The translations under genes were made by a program, and so were the position numbers. DNA of 64,000 nucleotides from Paraclostridium tenue (lineage in GTDB: Bacteria > Bacillota > Clostridia > Peptostreptococcales > Peptostreptococcaceae): positions 320,425 through 384,424 of the forward strand of contig NZ_JADPFO010000001.1 in the NCBI RefSeq assembly GCF_015668515.1, read 5' to 3'. Positions 33,600 through 42,399 of this stretch are shown piece after piece. The notes beneath the pieces were generated by a model. The model worked only from the letters and a program-made list of their open reading frames with translations, was not told the origin of the DNA and did not search any database. Every line of letters begins with the position of its first letter. Position 1 is the stretch's first letter.

Positions 33600-33750
33600 G
33601 ACTGAGCCCAAGACCACTCTAAACGATTAAGCTGGTCGTTCATTACATCTAAACAAGTTTAGAACGCTTACGCTTGCTATTCACTTGCTTAATAGAGTGT
33701 ATGAAAAAAGTAGGTTAAATTGTGCATGTCCTAATATAAAATTTTATTTT
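33600..33750 (+). other. Structured non-coding stretch resembling 61130-61280
   Basis: In the gap 33507-33985, CACTCT...TTAAGC (from 33614) can pair with GCTTAA-AGAGTG (to about 33700). Then comes AACGCTTACGCTTGCTA and, further on, TGCATGTCC followed by A/T-rich sequence. A comparable order (GTTACACTTGCTA, then TGCATGTCC) is present at 61191-61264 in the chromosome. It may be a non-coding RNA or a remnant of a shared mobile sequence. The remainder of the gap shows only A/T-rich DNA. Confidence 0.35.
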
Positions 33751-33985
33751 TTATATGCTTCCAGCTTAGTTGTGTAAATTTAATTTTCATTAGGTTAAAA
33801 AATAATAAAATAGAGATGTTAACATTAAATTACTTAAAACATATATTAAATTTTGAGAATGTGTTTTATATAAACAAAGAAAATAATTCGCTTTAATTCA
33901 TTAAATCATACAGATATAAACATAATTTCATGTCAAATAAATATTTAGTATCATCATTAAAATGAAATTTTTGGAGGCATTTATT

Positions 33986-34501
33986 ATGAAAATAAAGAGT
34001 TTAATAGCAGGATTAATGGTAATAGGAAGTTTAATAATGGTAGGTTGCGAAAGTGTAGAAAGTGAAGAAATCGAAGAACTATCTAAAGCTGAAACTAATG
34101 CTATAGAATGTGCTAAAGCAGATGCTGAGGAATTTAATGATACTATAATTAGTATTGCGGTGATAGATAGATTGGAAGATCTTACAAACGAATATGATGT
34201 GTTTTCAACAATGGATTATATTAATGAAATCACAAAACATATAAACTTTGATGATATACCTGAGGAAGAAGAAGTTGATGTTTTAAATAGACAGTGGGAT
34301 GAAAGAAATTTATTAATCAAAGCAACAGAGTCATTAAATCAAGAGTTTGAAAAATATGGATGTCATGTTATATTAAAACCTGTTCATGGTGTAGATCATA
34401 TATATGAAGGTACTATATATAATAAAGAAACTGGGGAACAAGTTGGTATAGTTAATCAGTTTGATACACTTACTAACGAATATAATTACTTATTCTATTA
34501 A
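33986..34501 (+). CDS. Putative lipoprotein
   Basis: 171 residues; ATG 33986 follows TTGGAGGC by about 8 bases. A signal sequence with two lysines near the start and a lipobox ending MVGC at residues 17-20 indicates a membrane-anchored lipoprotein. The mature part is acidic and helical (SEEIEELSKAETNAIECAKA), with a C-terminal strand domain. No family is recognised. A surface lipoprotein on a prophage could act in superinfection exclusion or host interaction (inference). Confidence 0.7.
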   Translation: MKIKSLIAGLMVIGSLIMVGCESVESEEIEELSKAETNAIECAKADAEEFNDTIISIAVIDRLEDLTNEYDVFSTMDYINEITKHINFDDIPEEEEVDVLNRQWDERNLLIKATESLNQEFEKYGCHVILKPVHGVDHIYEGTIYNKETGEQVGIVNQFDTLTNEYNYLFY

Positions 34502-34712
34502 AATTACTATTTTATTTGCTTACCACCTTACCATTTTGGGAACGTGCTATATTACATATGTGAAATACTATTTTAGTAACTCATATTGGGTATGGATAAA
34601 CAACAAACCCATTAGAATTACTAAAATAGATTATATATGTAATAAATTTAATCTATAATCATAGGTGTATATAAATTAATGTTTACTAATGAATTATCCT
34701 TTAATATTAATC

Positions 34713-34874
34713 TTATTCTTTTATCATTATTCTTTTTTCTAAATAAAATTCACCAAAAGCAACATAAGCTTGTGATATAGAACTAATTTTAATTTGAAAT
34801 GAGTTAGTTGAACTTTTTTTAGTCATATCTTTAAATCCAGATATCATAATAGAATCATTTTTATAAACTGCTGA
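34713..34874 (-). pseudogene. Gene fragment, unknown family
   Basis: A 53-codon open stretch bounded by stops, reading VYKNDSIMISGFKDMTKK and ISQAYVAFGEFYLEKR, without a start codon and ribosome site in a sensible place. Amino-acid use is gene-like, so it is probably the end of a decayed gene. Confidence 0.35.
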
Positions 34875-34878
34875 TTAA

Positions 34879-35004
34879 AAGTTAAAAGGATTAAGACAAT
34901 TTATTACTAAATTACCTCCTAAATTAAACTTAAATCAAGCTAATATATCTCATGAAGAAAATGATAAATCCAATGTGATTCAATTCCCAAGTAAAATTAG
35001 TTAA
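34879..35004 (+). pseudogene. Gene fragment, C-terminal end
   Basis: A 41-codon stretch ending at TAA, reading LKGLRQFITKLPPKLNLNQ and, at the end, SNVIQFPSKIS. The ending resembles the tails of plasmid or phage accessory proteins. No start or ribosome site is visible. Confidence 0.35.
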
Positions 35005-35138
35005 TAATTTTTTTCTTAAAGTGGAACATTTATCTTGTACAGTTTCATATAGTTTATTAAATGAAACTTGTTGAAGTAATAAACTATATGAACCTACTAT
35101 ATAAAAGTGTAATTAGCTTGTACTATAACTAAAATATA

Positions 35139-35711
35139 TTAAGATATATCTTTAATGTATTCATACATTTTCTCCACTTTTTCTATTCTGTCGTTTATCA
35201 TATTTATATAATCATAAGCACATGTCTTTTTTTCTGAACTAAAGCAATTATATTTACCTGATAGGTTAGCTATTTTTTCACTATCCTTAGTATCAAACCC
35301 TAGTTGATTTGTAAACTCAACAAGTGCATTACTAAGATTAGAATGAATCTCGTCTAATACAACAATCATATCATCACCAATACTATTAATTTTTTCGTTC
35401 TTAGTACAGTTATATTGAAGGAATGATTTAAGCTCATTAGTTAATTCTATGTTGTGTTTTATATCCTTTATAGTTGGTTCTAAGTATCCTAACTGAACTC
35501 CTTTATTCTTAACTTTTAAACTATCAATTGGGCTAAAAATAATAGTTGGTTCTTTTTCTAATTCTATAAACTCGTTTTTCTTAATATAAGTTTTTAAACT
35601 CTTAACATACTTTTTCGTATCAATTTCGTTTATTTCATTAGCTGATATATTAAAAGTACCAAGAGAGAATAGAGTAGCTCCAAGTGCTAATGTTAATATT
35701 ATTTTTTTCAT
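35139..35711 (-). CDS. Putative secreted protein
   Basis: 190 residues with AGGTGAT before the start. A classical signal peptide (KKIILTLALGATLFSLG, cleavage near SANE) is followed by a helical mature domain with NCTKNEKINSIGDDMIVVLDEIHSN and two further cysteines (KYNCF, KKTCAYDY). Disulfide formation outside the cell is possible. No family is recognised. It shares the leftward orientation of the plasmid-like right end. Confidence 0.7.
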   Translation of the reverse strand: MKKIILTLALGATLFSLGTFNISANEINEIDTKKYVKSLKTYIKKNEFIELEKEPTIIFSPIDSLKVKNKGVQLGYLEPTIKDIKHNIELTNELKSFLQYNCTKNEKINSIGDDMIVVLDEIHSNLSNALVEFTNQLGFDTKDSEKIANLSGKYNCFSSEKKTCAYDYINMINDRIEKVEKMYEYIKDIS

Positions 35712-35864
35712 ATTATCACCTCATCTAAAAGTTTTGACAAGATTAATCTTCCCAATATGAATGAAATACATACCTACAAGGGCTTAAAATTTAATTTTTA
35801 TAACCTCTTAACATCACAGCTAGTGATCTTAATGTAAAATTTTGAACGGGGACATATTAGACGT

Positions 35865-35981
35865 TCATTTATTGTGCAGTCCATCTTCTGTTAAAAACCA
35901 CATTTCTCTATTTTGACCTGCTCGGAATAATATTCCGTTCAGTTTTTCATCTTCGGTACTGTCAAATAGACAGTTTGTTTT
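35865..35981 (-). pseudogene. Remnant of a BRO-N-type antirepressor
   Basis: A 38-codon open stretch ending at TGA reads DSTEDEKLNGILFRAGQ and NREMWFLTEDGLHNK. The REMWFLTEDGL part matches the end of the Bro-N domain of phage antirepressors. The upstream frame is broken by stops. The remaining gap 35712-36158 shows several small palindromes (CGGAATAATATTCCG at 35923, ACTGTC/GACAGT at 35958, AGGTC/GACCT near 36000) but no other gene. Confidence 0.5.
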
Positions 35982-36158
35982 TCAGCTTCATATACTGAAG
36001 GTCGCAGCTACAGACCTTAAAATTCTATATTCCTATATTCAATTAATGCATATACTAAAATGGCATCAATAAGCCATAGAAGACATGTGCTGGCTAAAAG
36101 GAGTAATTCAAATCCATATTTAAACACCTCCACGTGTAAATTATAGCCTTATTTAAGT

Positions 36159-36371
36159 TTATCTAAACAAAGCACATATAAAATCCCAGAAGGAGAATGT
36201 AGTTTTGTTGTAGACTTTGTTATATGCTGCACGTTTAGGATCTCTAAGCCATCCCATACCTTTACGTCCATATCCAGGGATAACAGCTTTCTTAACAATC
36301 CTCTTAGCTTTACCTGTGGTTCTAGCACTAGTCATTTTCTTTATACTTGGTTTTCTTATTCCATATCTCAT
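36159..36371 (-). CDS. Conserved basic protein of mobile elements
   Basis: 70 residues, very basic, with AAGGAG before the start. The order RKPSIKKMTSARTTGKAKR, then VIPGYGRKGMGW and a C-terminal KAAYNKVYNKTTF is a pattern I associate with small conserved proteins of Firmicutes phages and conjugative elements. Function unknown. The C-terminus is a short hydrophobic stretch (FWDFICALF). It follows repA and may be co-transcribed with it. Confidence 0.6.
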   Translation of the reverse strand: MRYGIRKPSIKKMTSARTTGKAKRIVKKAVIPGYGRKGMGWLRDPKRAAYNKVYNKTTFSFWDFICALFR

Positions 36372-36399
36372 AACTCAATACTCCTTATTTAAATTTATT

Positions 36400-37371
36400 T
36401 TACCAACCAAAAGATAATGCTTCTATATCTTCTTTTTCTTTAGCTAAATAAATCTCATAGAAATAAGAGAATGTCATTCCAGCTTTTGCTATTGTTAAGT
36501 CTATTGATTTAATAGCTATATCATAAACACATTCATTTAACATTTTTATTTGGGCTTCTGAAACAAGTATATTAAATTCTATAAATTTATGCATAAGAGC
36601 TTTTGTATGTTCTGTCATGTATTGAGTATCACTTAGTAAGTTTACTTTTTCTTGAGTAGTTTTAGTTTCATTAAGTTGTATTTCATAAGCTTTTGTTTTT
36701 TTCTTTTCAATGCCATTTATAACAACAACTGATTTTTTAAATTCAGTCTTACTAAAATCAGTCTTACTCAATTCTTTATTACTTGACGGTAATTCTGACT
36801 GTTCAAGTACGGTACTTTCGACTGTTCTTGTACGGTCAATTTTGCCGTTCAAAGTATTTCCAATAGTTTCAGCGTTTTCTTTTCTGTATTTCTCAATTCT
36901 TAATCTTTCCGATTCCTTTTTGTCATCAACTACTTTTTTAAATTCACTTCTATATAAATTTATATTTTCCTTATTAGTTTCAACTATATTTAAGTAAAGT
37001 CTATTAGCCTTACCCAAACCTTGTCTTATTTCTTCAAGTAAATTGTAACTTACCAATTCTTTTTTTACATCTCTACCTTTTTTCTCAGATAAGTTTAATA
37101 TTTCAGCTATAGATTTATCATCAAAGTAAATAAATATATCTCCGTTTTCATCTATGAATCTAGTATCATTTTTTTCAGTAGCATTCCATACAGATAGACG
37201 AGTTCTTTCTAATAAAATACCGTAGAGAATTTTAGCATCATTAGAAAGTCCTTTTTTACCAATTTCTTTATTTGGTTTATACTTTGGTTCGTATATTAAT
37301 GCTGATGGTACCTCTATGTACAATTTTTCTAATTCTTGGCTTATATTAAATCTCTTATTTTTGATAGTCAT
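36400..37371 (-). CDS. repA: RepA_N-family plasmid replication initiator
   Basis: 323 residues with GGAG before the start. Residues about 15-125 match the RepA_N domain: YIEVPSALIYEPKYK, GLSNDAKILYGILLERTRLS, then FIYFDDKSIAEILNLSEKKG and KELVSYNLLEEIRQGLGKANRLYL. The middle is low-complexity and basic; the C-terminus is a separate helical domain. RepA_N proteins start theta replication of low-copy Firmicutes plasmids and conjugative elements, with the origin inside the gene. This suggests the excised element can replicate as a plasmid. Direct repeats inside the gene (36797-36842) are candidate iterons. Confidence 0.88.
   Translation of the reverse strand: MTIKNKRFNISQELEKLYIEVPSALIYEPKYKPNKEIGKKGLSNDAKILYGILLERTRLSVWNATEKNDTRFIDENGDIFIYFDDKSIAEILNLSEKKGRDVKKELVSYNLLEEIRQGLGKANRLYLNIVETNKENINLYRSEFKKVVDDKKESERLRIEKYRKENAETIGNTLNGKIDRTRTVESTVLEQSELPSSNKELSKTDFSKTEFKKSVVVINGIEKKKTKAYEIQLNETKTTQEKVNLLSDTQYMTEHTKALMHKFIEFNILVSEAQIKMLNECVYDIAIKSIDLTIAKAGMTFSYFYEIYLAKEKEDIEALSFGW
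36797..36842. repeat. Two 23-bp direct repeats inside repA (putative iterons)
   Basis: GACTGTTCAAGTACGG (36797-) and GACTGTTCTTGTACGG (36820-) begin two adjacent 23-bp units, with partial units on both sides (GACGGT, GCCGTTCAA). In RepA_N plasmids the origin is made of such repeats in the middle of rep. A second small direct repeat (TCAGTCTTACT twice) lies at about 36743-36770. Confidence 0.6.
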
Positions 37372-37680
37372 CTTTTTTCTCCTATTTATGCATAGAAGAA
37401 ACCTTCAGCACATTCCAAATTTGTTCTTGCATAAAATTAAACTAGTTTGTTATACTATTAGTAATTATATATGATTTATGCAAGTTTTTTGGATTGCTCT
37501 TATCTACTGCGAATAGATAAGGGCTTCTTCTATTTTTACCTGTTGTTTTATTTATTTAATTTAGAATGAAAATTTGATTGTCAACAGAGCGTCTACATTT
37601 TGTCTACGTAAGTTAAATTAATGAAATAAGAGATTATAATAAAATGTTTTAAATAGTAATAATAACTTTGTTTTTAAGTG
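37372..37680. other. Right-end gap with hairpin
   Basis: No gene. A strong hairpin, GCTCTTATCTA/TAGATAAGGGC (37496-37524), followed by TTCTTCTATTTTT, lies upstream of repA and could be a terminator on the plus strand or a leader/antisense control of repA. Next to it lie the right-end arm-type repeats (37566-37607). The final 70 bp are plain A/T-rich DNA. Confidence 0.45.
37566..37607. repeat. Right-end inverted repeat and putative integrase arm site
   Basis: 37566-37581 is the exact reverse complement of 164-179 at the left end. 37591-37607 (GTCTACATTTTGTCTAC) is a near copy of 195-211, and contains GTCTAC twice. They are candidate arm-type sites for the integrase. Confidence 0.5.
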
Positions 37681-37843
37681 AACATATATATTATTTAGCT
37701 ATACTTGGCCAAGACCATTTGGGATGCACACTATAGTTCTTCCTTTATTAATATCACTACTTTCTTTTATTATAGTATCTAAAATTACAAAACCTCCAAC
37801 AGATGATACAATTGAAACTTTCTGGGGAGTTTATAAAAAATAG
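37681..37843 (+). repeat. attR: right copy of 163-bp direct repeat
   Basis: Identical to 1-163. After this copy the native terminator of the target gene follows, so this is the original 3' end left by the insertion. Confidence 0.9.
37682..37843 (+). pseudogene. Displaced 3' end of the symporter gene
   Basis: The 53-codon tail is open to its TAG, but it has lost its upstream part because the element lies in between. It is not expected to be translated. Its downstream terminator (37847-37887) is intact. Confidence 0.7.
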
Positions 37844-37846
37844 TTT

Positions 37847-37887
37847 AAAAGCTATCCTTTTAATATATTAAAAGGATAGCTTTTTTA
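37847..37887 (+). terminator. Native terminator of the target gene
   Basis: AAAAGCTATCCTTTT pairs with AAAAGGATAGCTTTT with a long perfect stem, ending in T6. The following gap to 38096 shows only A/T-rich promoter-type sequence. Confidence 0.85.
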
Positions 37888-38096
37888 TTTATAATCTTAT
37901 AAATTTGGGCAACCATATAATATAAAGTAAAAATTTTATAAAATAACAAGTAGATGATTGTTAGTATGTAAATATTATAATCATTGAAAAACATAATGAT
38001 TATAATAGAAAGAATCAATTTCTAATTTGTAGAAAAATGTCATAAAATAAAAATATAGAAAAAATACTTTTATTTCATTGGAAAAGGAGACATAAT

Positions 38097-39647
38097 ATGA
38101 AAAGTTATAAACAAGTATTATTAGATGAAATTCCAGCTTTTAGAGAAAAAGGGCATAAGTTTTTAGAAAAAGAAATGTCAAAGATGGATTTTAAACATGC
38201 TTCTGGAGGTATGGGGGTTTACGCTCAACGTGATGGACAAAGTTTTATGATAAGACTTAGAGTTGCATCAGGAATTTTAAATTTAGAACAATTAAAGTTA
38301 GTTCAATATTTTTCACATAAATATAATTTAGAGCAAATACATTTAACTACTCGTCAAGCAATACAACTGCATGGATTAACTATAGATGAAGTTTGTGACA
38401 TAATGGAAGAAGGTATACATAAGGATATGTACACTAGAGGTGGAGGTGGTAACTTCCCAAGAAACGTTGCTATATCACCTTTATCAGGGGTAGATCCAGA
38501 AGAAGCTTTTGATGTAACACCTTATGCAACAAAAGTAAATGAACACTTTATGAGTAAAATCACTACTTATAAATTACCTAGAAAATTAAAAGTATCTTTT
38601 TCAAGTTCACCTAAAGATGCAGCAAACGCTACTATAAATGATTTAGGATTCTTAGCAGTAAAAAAAGACGGAAAAGATTATTTTAGATTATTTATAGCTG
38701 GTGGAATGGGTAAAAATCCTATAAAAGGTGCTGAATTTGATGAACTAGTTGAGCCAAAAGATGTATTATATCATGTAGAAGCTATGACTAATTTATTTAT
38801 AGAAAAAGGTAATTATGAAAATAAAAACAAAGCTCGTACAAGATATATACTTATGGAAATGGGAGAAGAAGCTTTAATAGAGTGTTATAAAAAACACTTA
38901 AAAGAAGTTAAGGAAAAATGCAATTTAGATTTAAACTTAACTCCTAAAGAATATAATAAAAAGGGTATAGAATCTAATATAAAAGACAATAGATTATTTA
39001 GTCAAAAACAAAATGGATTATATTCAGTTTATGTTCATCCAGTAAATGGACAATTAAAAGTATCAGATTTAGATAAAATAATAGATACTGTAAAAGATAT
39101 GGATGATATAGAAATAAGACTTGCTATGAGTGAAGGATTCTATATAAGGAATTTAAATGGAGAAGAAGCTAAAATAGTTTTAGATTTAACTGAAAACATG
39201 ACTGGAAAATATAAAATAGAACAAAGTACAGCGTGTATAGGAGTGCCTATTTGTCAGATGGGTATAGCAGAAAGTCAAGATACTTTAAGTGAAATAATAG
39301 CTTATTTGAAAGAGAAAAACTATACAAGTGACACATTACCAAGAATACACATTTCAGGATGTAATAACTCTTGTGCAACACATCAAGTATCTCCTATAGG
39401 ATTTGCTGGTAAGAAAAAAAGAGTTAATGATAAAACAGAAGATGCATTTGAACTTCATATGGGAGGATGCGTAGGAGAAGATAAAACTAAGTTAGGTAAA
39501 GTATATGGAGATATATTAAGAAAAGATGTGCCAAACTTCTTATATGATATGTCAAAAGCAATAGAAAGCTCTAACTTAGAGTTTTATGAATATTTATCTC
39601 AAAATGAAGATGAAGTAAATGAAATAGTAAATAAATATTTAGTATAA
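38097..39647 (+). CDS. Siroheme sulfite/nitrite reductase family protein
   Basis: 516 residues. Ferredoxin-like half-domains alternate with siroheme domains: LRVASGILNLEQLKLV, then TTRQAIQLHGL and RGGGGNFPRNVAISPLSG. The 4Fe-4S/siroheme cysteines are C380, C386, C422 and C426 (CX5C...CX3C, in TACIGVPIC and SGCNNSCATH). The enzyme reduces sulfite or nitrite by six electrons in the cytoplasm; substrate cannot be decided here. It stands alone with a terminator at 39656. AAAAGGAGA precedes the ATG. Confidence 0.9.
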   Translation: MKSYKQVLLDEIPAFREKGHKFLEKEMSKMDFKHASGGMGVYAQRDGQSFMIRLRVASGILNLEQLKLVQYFSHKYNLEQIHLTTRQAIQLHGLTIDEVCDIMEEGIHKDMYTRGGGGNFPRNVAISPLSGVDPEEAFDVTPYATKVNEHFMSKITTYKLPRKLKVSFSSSPKDAANATINDLGFLAVKKDGKDYFRLFIAGGMGKNPIKGAEFDELVEPKDVLYHVEAMTNLFIEKGNYENKNKARTRYILMEMGEEALIECYKKHLKEVKEKCNLDLNLTPKEYNKKGIESNIKDNRLFSQKQNGLYSVYVHPVNGQLKVSDLDKIIDTVKDMDDIEIRLAMSEGFYIRNLNGEEAKIVLDLTENMTGKYKIEQSTACIGVPICQMGIAESQDTLSEIIAYLKEKNYTSDTLPRIHISGCNNSCATHQVSPIGFAGKKKRVNDKTEDAFELHMGGCVGEDKTKLGKVYGDILRKDVPNFLYDMSKAIESSNLEFYEYLSQNEDEVNEIVNKYLV

Positions 39648-39655
39648 TAAATAAA

Positions 39656-39688
39656 GAACTCTATAAATTTATAGGGTTCTTTTTTGTA
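39656..39688 (+). terminator. Terminator
   Basis: AAGAACTCTATAAATTTATAGGGTTCTT-type hairpin followed by a T-run closes the reductase gene. Confidence 0.8.
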
Positions 39689-39748
39689 ATAATCTTGGCT
39701 TTAAAGGAAAAGCTAAATCTATAAATTTGTATTTGAAAGGAGAATTAT

Positions 39749-40708
39749 ATGAAGGTAAGGCTAGGATATGTAGCTATAGCTTTAAATTTACCAAAGGTAA
39801 CTTCATCAAGCACATTAACTTATGCTAGATATACTAAATTAAATAATAGTATAGATAGAGTAAATAAACTTAAGGAAGTTACAAGATCAAATATAGAAGA
39901 TTTAGAAAAAATTTTAAGATATAATATTAATAATAATATACATTTTTATAGAATTACATCTAACTTGATTCCCTTAGGGACACATCCAGAAGTAAACTTT
40001 CAATATAGAAAGTATTTCAAAAAAGATTTTGAGTATATAGGCAAACTTATAAAAGATAATAATATGAGGGTTGATACGCATCCAGACCAATTTAATGTAA
40101 TAAATAGTTTACGAGATGAGGTTGTAGAAAATACTATAAAAAGTTTAAAATTTCAAAGTCGATTATTTGATGATATCAATTATAAAAATGGAAAAATGGT
40201 AATTCATATAGGTAGTTCACAAGGTGGAAAAGAAGAGAGTATTAAGCGATTTGTAAATAATTTAAAGTATTTTCCTAAAGAGGTTGTAAGTAGGTTGATT
40301 TTAGAAAATGATGATAAAGTATTTAGTGCTAGAGATGTACTTGATATATGTAAGAGTGTAAAATTACCTATGGTTTTAGATGTTCATCATCATATATGTA
40401 AAAATGATGGAGAAAAATTAAGTGATATAATAAATGAGGTTTTTGATACTTGGAAGAATGAAGAATTACCTCCAAAAATTCATTTTTCAAGTCCTAAGGA
40501 ATTTGATAATGATAGAAAACATGCAGATTTTATAGATAGTAAAAGTTTTATGAATTTTATATACTTAGCAAAAGAAAAGAGTAATAGAAATTTTGATATT
40601 ATGATAGAAGCTAAGAAAAAGGATTTAGCGTTATTAAAATTAGTTGAGGATATAAAATATTTAGATAAAGATATAAAATTTATAGATAATTCAACCTTTG
40701 AGATATAA
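39749..40708 (+). CDS. uvsE: UV damage endonuclease UvsE/UvdE
   Basis: 319 residues, the full length of the family. A TIM-barrel nuclease that nicks DNA 5' to UV photoproducts. Typical blocks: RLGYVAIALNLP, FYRITSNLIPLGTHPEV, RVDTHPDQFNV, MVIHIGSSQGGKEES, RLILENDD, MVLDVHHHICKN and DIMIEAKKKDLAL; the metal-binding His, Glu and Asp residues are all present. GAAAGGAGA precedes the start. A bidirectional terminator follows. Confidence 0.93.
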   Translation: MKVRLGYVAIALNLPKVTSSSTLTYARYTKLNNSIDRVNKLKEVTRSNIEDLEKILRYNINNNIHFYRITSNLIPLGTHPEVNFQYRKYFKKDFEYIGKLIKDNNMRVDTHPDQFNVINSLRDEVVENTIKSLKFQSRLFDDINYKNGKMVIHIGSSQGGKEESIKRFVNNLKYFPKEVVSRLILENDDKVFSARDVLDICKSVKLPMVLDVHHHICKNDGEKLSDIINEVFDTWKNEELPPKIHFSSPKEFDNDRKHADFIDSKSFMNFIYLAKEKSNRNFDIMIEAKKKDLALLKLVEDIKYLDKDIKFIDNSTFEI

Positions 40709-40734
40709 AAAAGCTCCCTATAGGGAGCTTTTAA
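40707..40734. terminator. Bidirectional terminator
   Basis: AAAAGCTCCC-TATA-GGGAGCTTTT is a perfect palindromic stem with T-runs on both strands, between the convergent uvsE and glnS genes. Confidence 0.85.
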
Positions 40735-42399
40735 TTACTTTTTAGGTTTAAATGAGCTTTTTAAAGGAACTATTCTATTAAATACTAACTTATCTTCAGT
40801 AGTATATTTATCATCTACATTAAAGAATCCATGTCTTACAAATTGGAATTTATCTTGAGGTTTAGCATTTTCTATAGCAGTTTTTTCTACAAGACCTTGA
40901 ACAATTTCAAGTGAATTAGGATTAATTTGTTCTAAGAAATGCTTACCTTCATTTTCAGGAGCATCATCTAATATTAATGGTTCAAATAATCTAAATTCAC
41001 AAGGAACACAAGAAGCAGCATCTACCCAGTGAATTGTCGCTTTAACTTTACGTCCAGTAAATCCAGAACCACTCTTAGTTTCAGGATCGTATGTACAATG
41101 TATTTCAGTTACATTTCCCTCTTCATCAGTTATAAAGTCATTACACTTAACAAAGTAAGCACCTTTTAATCTAACTTCGTTTCCAGGGAATAGTCTGAAG
41201 TACTTCTTAACTGGTTCTATCATAAAGTCTTCTTGTTCTATATATATTTCTCTAGAGAATGGAACTAATCTCTTTCCTTTAGTTTCATCTTTAGCATTGT
41301 TTTCTATCTCAAGCATTTCAACTTGGCCTTCTGGATAGTTAGTTATAACTAATTTAAGGGGTTTTAAAACACCCATAGCAAGAGGAGCTTTAGGTTGTAA
41401 ATCTTCTCTTACAAAGTAATCTAACATTTGGCTATCAACAGTAGAATCAGCTTTAGCTACACCTATTTCATTACAGAAATTTCTTATAGCTTCTGGAGTA
41501 TAACCTCTTCTTCTAAGACCTGCTATAGTCGGCATACGAGGATCATCCCATCCGTCAGTTACACCTTCATCAACAAGTTGCTTTAATTTTCTTTTACTCA
41601 TAACAGTATTTGTAAGGTTAAGTCTTGCAAATTCTATTTGACGAGGAACTTTAGGCATTTCGCATTCAGCTACAACCCAATCATATAAAGGTCTTTGATC
41701 TTCGAACTCTAAAGAACATAGGGAGTGAGTGATTCCCTCTATAGCATCTTCTAATGGATGAGCAAAAGCATACATAGGATATATACACCATTTATCACCA
41801 GTGTTGTGGTGGTGAGAGTGAGAAATTCTATATATTGCAGGGTCTCTTAAGTTGATATTAGGAGAAGACATATCTATTTTGGCTCTTAATACTTTCTCTC
41901 CATCTTTAAATTCTCCGTTTTTCATTCTTTCAAATAAATCAAGGTTTTCTTCAACAGTTCTGTTTCTATAAGGACTTTCCTTACCAGGCTCTGTTAATGA
42001 ACCTCTGTATTCTCTCATTTGTTCAGCATTTAAATCACATACATAAGCTTTACCTTTTTTTATAAGTAAAACTGCTCTTTCATACATTTCATCAAAGTAG
42101 TTAGAAGCAAAGTATAAATTAGTCCAGTCAAAACCTAACCACTTTACATCTTCTTTTATAGAGTTTACATACTCTACATCCTCTTTAACAGGATTTGTAT
42201 CGTCGAATCTTAAGTTTACGTTACCGTTAAATTCCTCAGCTAAACCAAAATTTAAGCATATAGATTTAGCATGACCAATATGTAAATACCCATTTGGTTC
42301 TGGTGGGAAACGAGTTATGATAGTATCGTGCTTTTTAGATTCTAAATCATTAACTATTATGTTTCTTATAAAGTTTGATGACTTATTTTCATTTGACAT
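40735..42399 (-). CDS. glnS: Glutaminyl-tRNA synthetase
   Basis: 554 residues. Class I synthetase with HIGH (40-43) inside [15 protein letters not shown] and MSKRK (267-271) as the KMSKS loop. The catalytic core and the two C-terminal beta-barrels for the anticodon are complete. It charges tRNA-Gln directly. AGAGGTAA precedes the start. Clostridia can also make Gln-tRNA by amidation. Confidence 0.96.
   Translation of the reverse strand: MSNENKSSNFIRNIIVNDLESKKHDTIITRFPPEPNGYLHIGHAKSICLNFGLAEEFNGNVNLRFDDTNPVKEDVEYVNSIKEDVKWLGFDWTNLYFASNYFDEMYERAVLLIKKGKAYVCDLNAEQMREYRGSLTEPGKESPYRNRTVEENLDLFERMKNGEFKDGEKVLRAKIDMSSPNINLRDPAIYRISHSHHHNTGDKWCIYPMYAFAHPLEDAIEGITHSLCSLEFEDQRPLYDWVVAECEMPKVPRQIEFARLNLTNTVMSKRKLKQLVDEGVTDGWDDPRMPTIAGLRRRGYTPEAIRNFCNEIGVAKADSTVDSQMLDYFVREDLQPKAPLAMGVLKPLKLVITNYPEGQVEMLEIENNAKDETKGKRLVPFSREIYIEQEDFMIEPVKKYFRLFPGNEVRLKGAYFVKCNDFITDEEGNVTEIHCTYDPETKSGSGFTGRKVKATIHWVDAASCVPCEFRLFEPLILDDAPENEGKHFLEQINPNSLEIVQGLVEKTAIENAKPQDKFQFVRHGFFNVDDKYTTEDKLVFNRIVPLKSSFKPKK

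Larger units (their letters stand above)
34502..35138. other. Degraded stretch with gene fragments
   Basis: No intact gene. Two short fragments with coding-like sequence face each other: 34713-34874 (leftward) and 34879-35004 (rightward). The rest is A/T-rich with only weak hairpins, for example AGTTTCATATAG/ATGAAACT near 35040. It looks like decayed accessory DNA between the lipoprotein and the secreted protein genes. Confidence 0.5.
1..37843. mobile_element. Integrated phage/plasmid hybrid element
   Basis: The element is defined by a perfect 163-bp direct repeat at its two ends, a leftward integrase next to the left end, and target-gene restoration. It carries an HK97-type head-tail cassette, a RepA_N replication gene, an AbiTii-type defence pair and a HerA/VirD4-like ATPase. 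No holin, endolysin, distal tail protein or receptor-binding protein is visible, and there is no obvious CI-type repressor or relaxase. The left boundary may lie slightly outside the window because the repeat begins at base 1. The element could be a defective siphophage, a satellite needing a helper, or a mobilisable element that uses phage packaging. Confidence 0.88.

Noticed and set aside
34461-34658. 65-codon frame after the lipoprotein gene
   Set aside because: Overlaps the lipoprotein gene, has no ribosome site and unlikely residue use.
36017-36127. 36-codon hydrophobic leftward frame with GTG start
   Set aside because: The GTG lies directly against GGAG with no spacing, and the properly spaced ATG gives only a 7-codon peptide, so it is not called as a gene.
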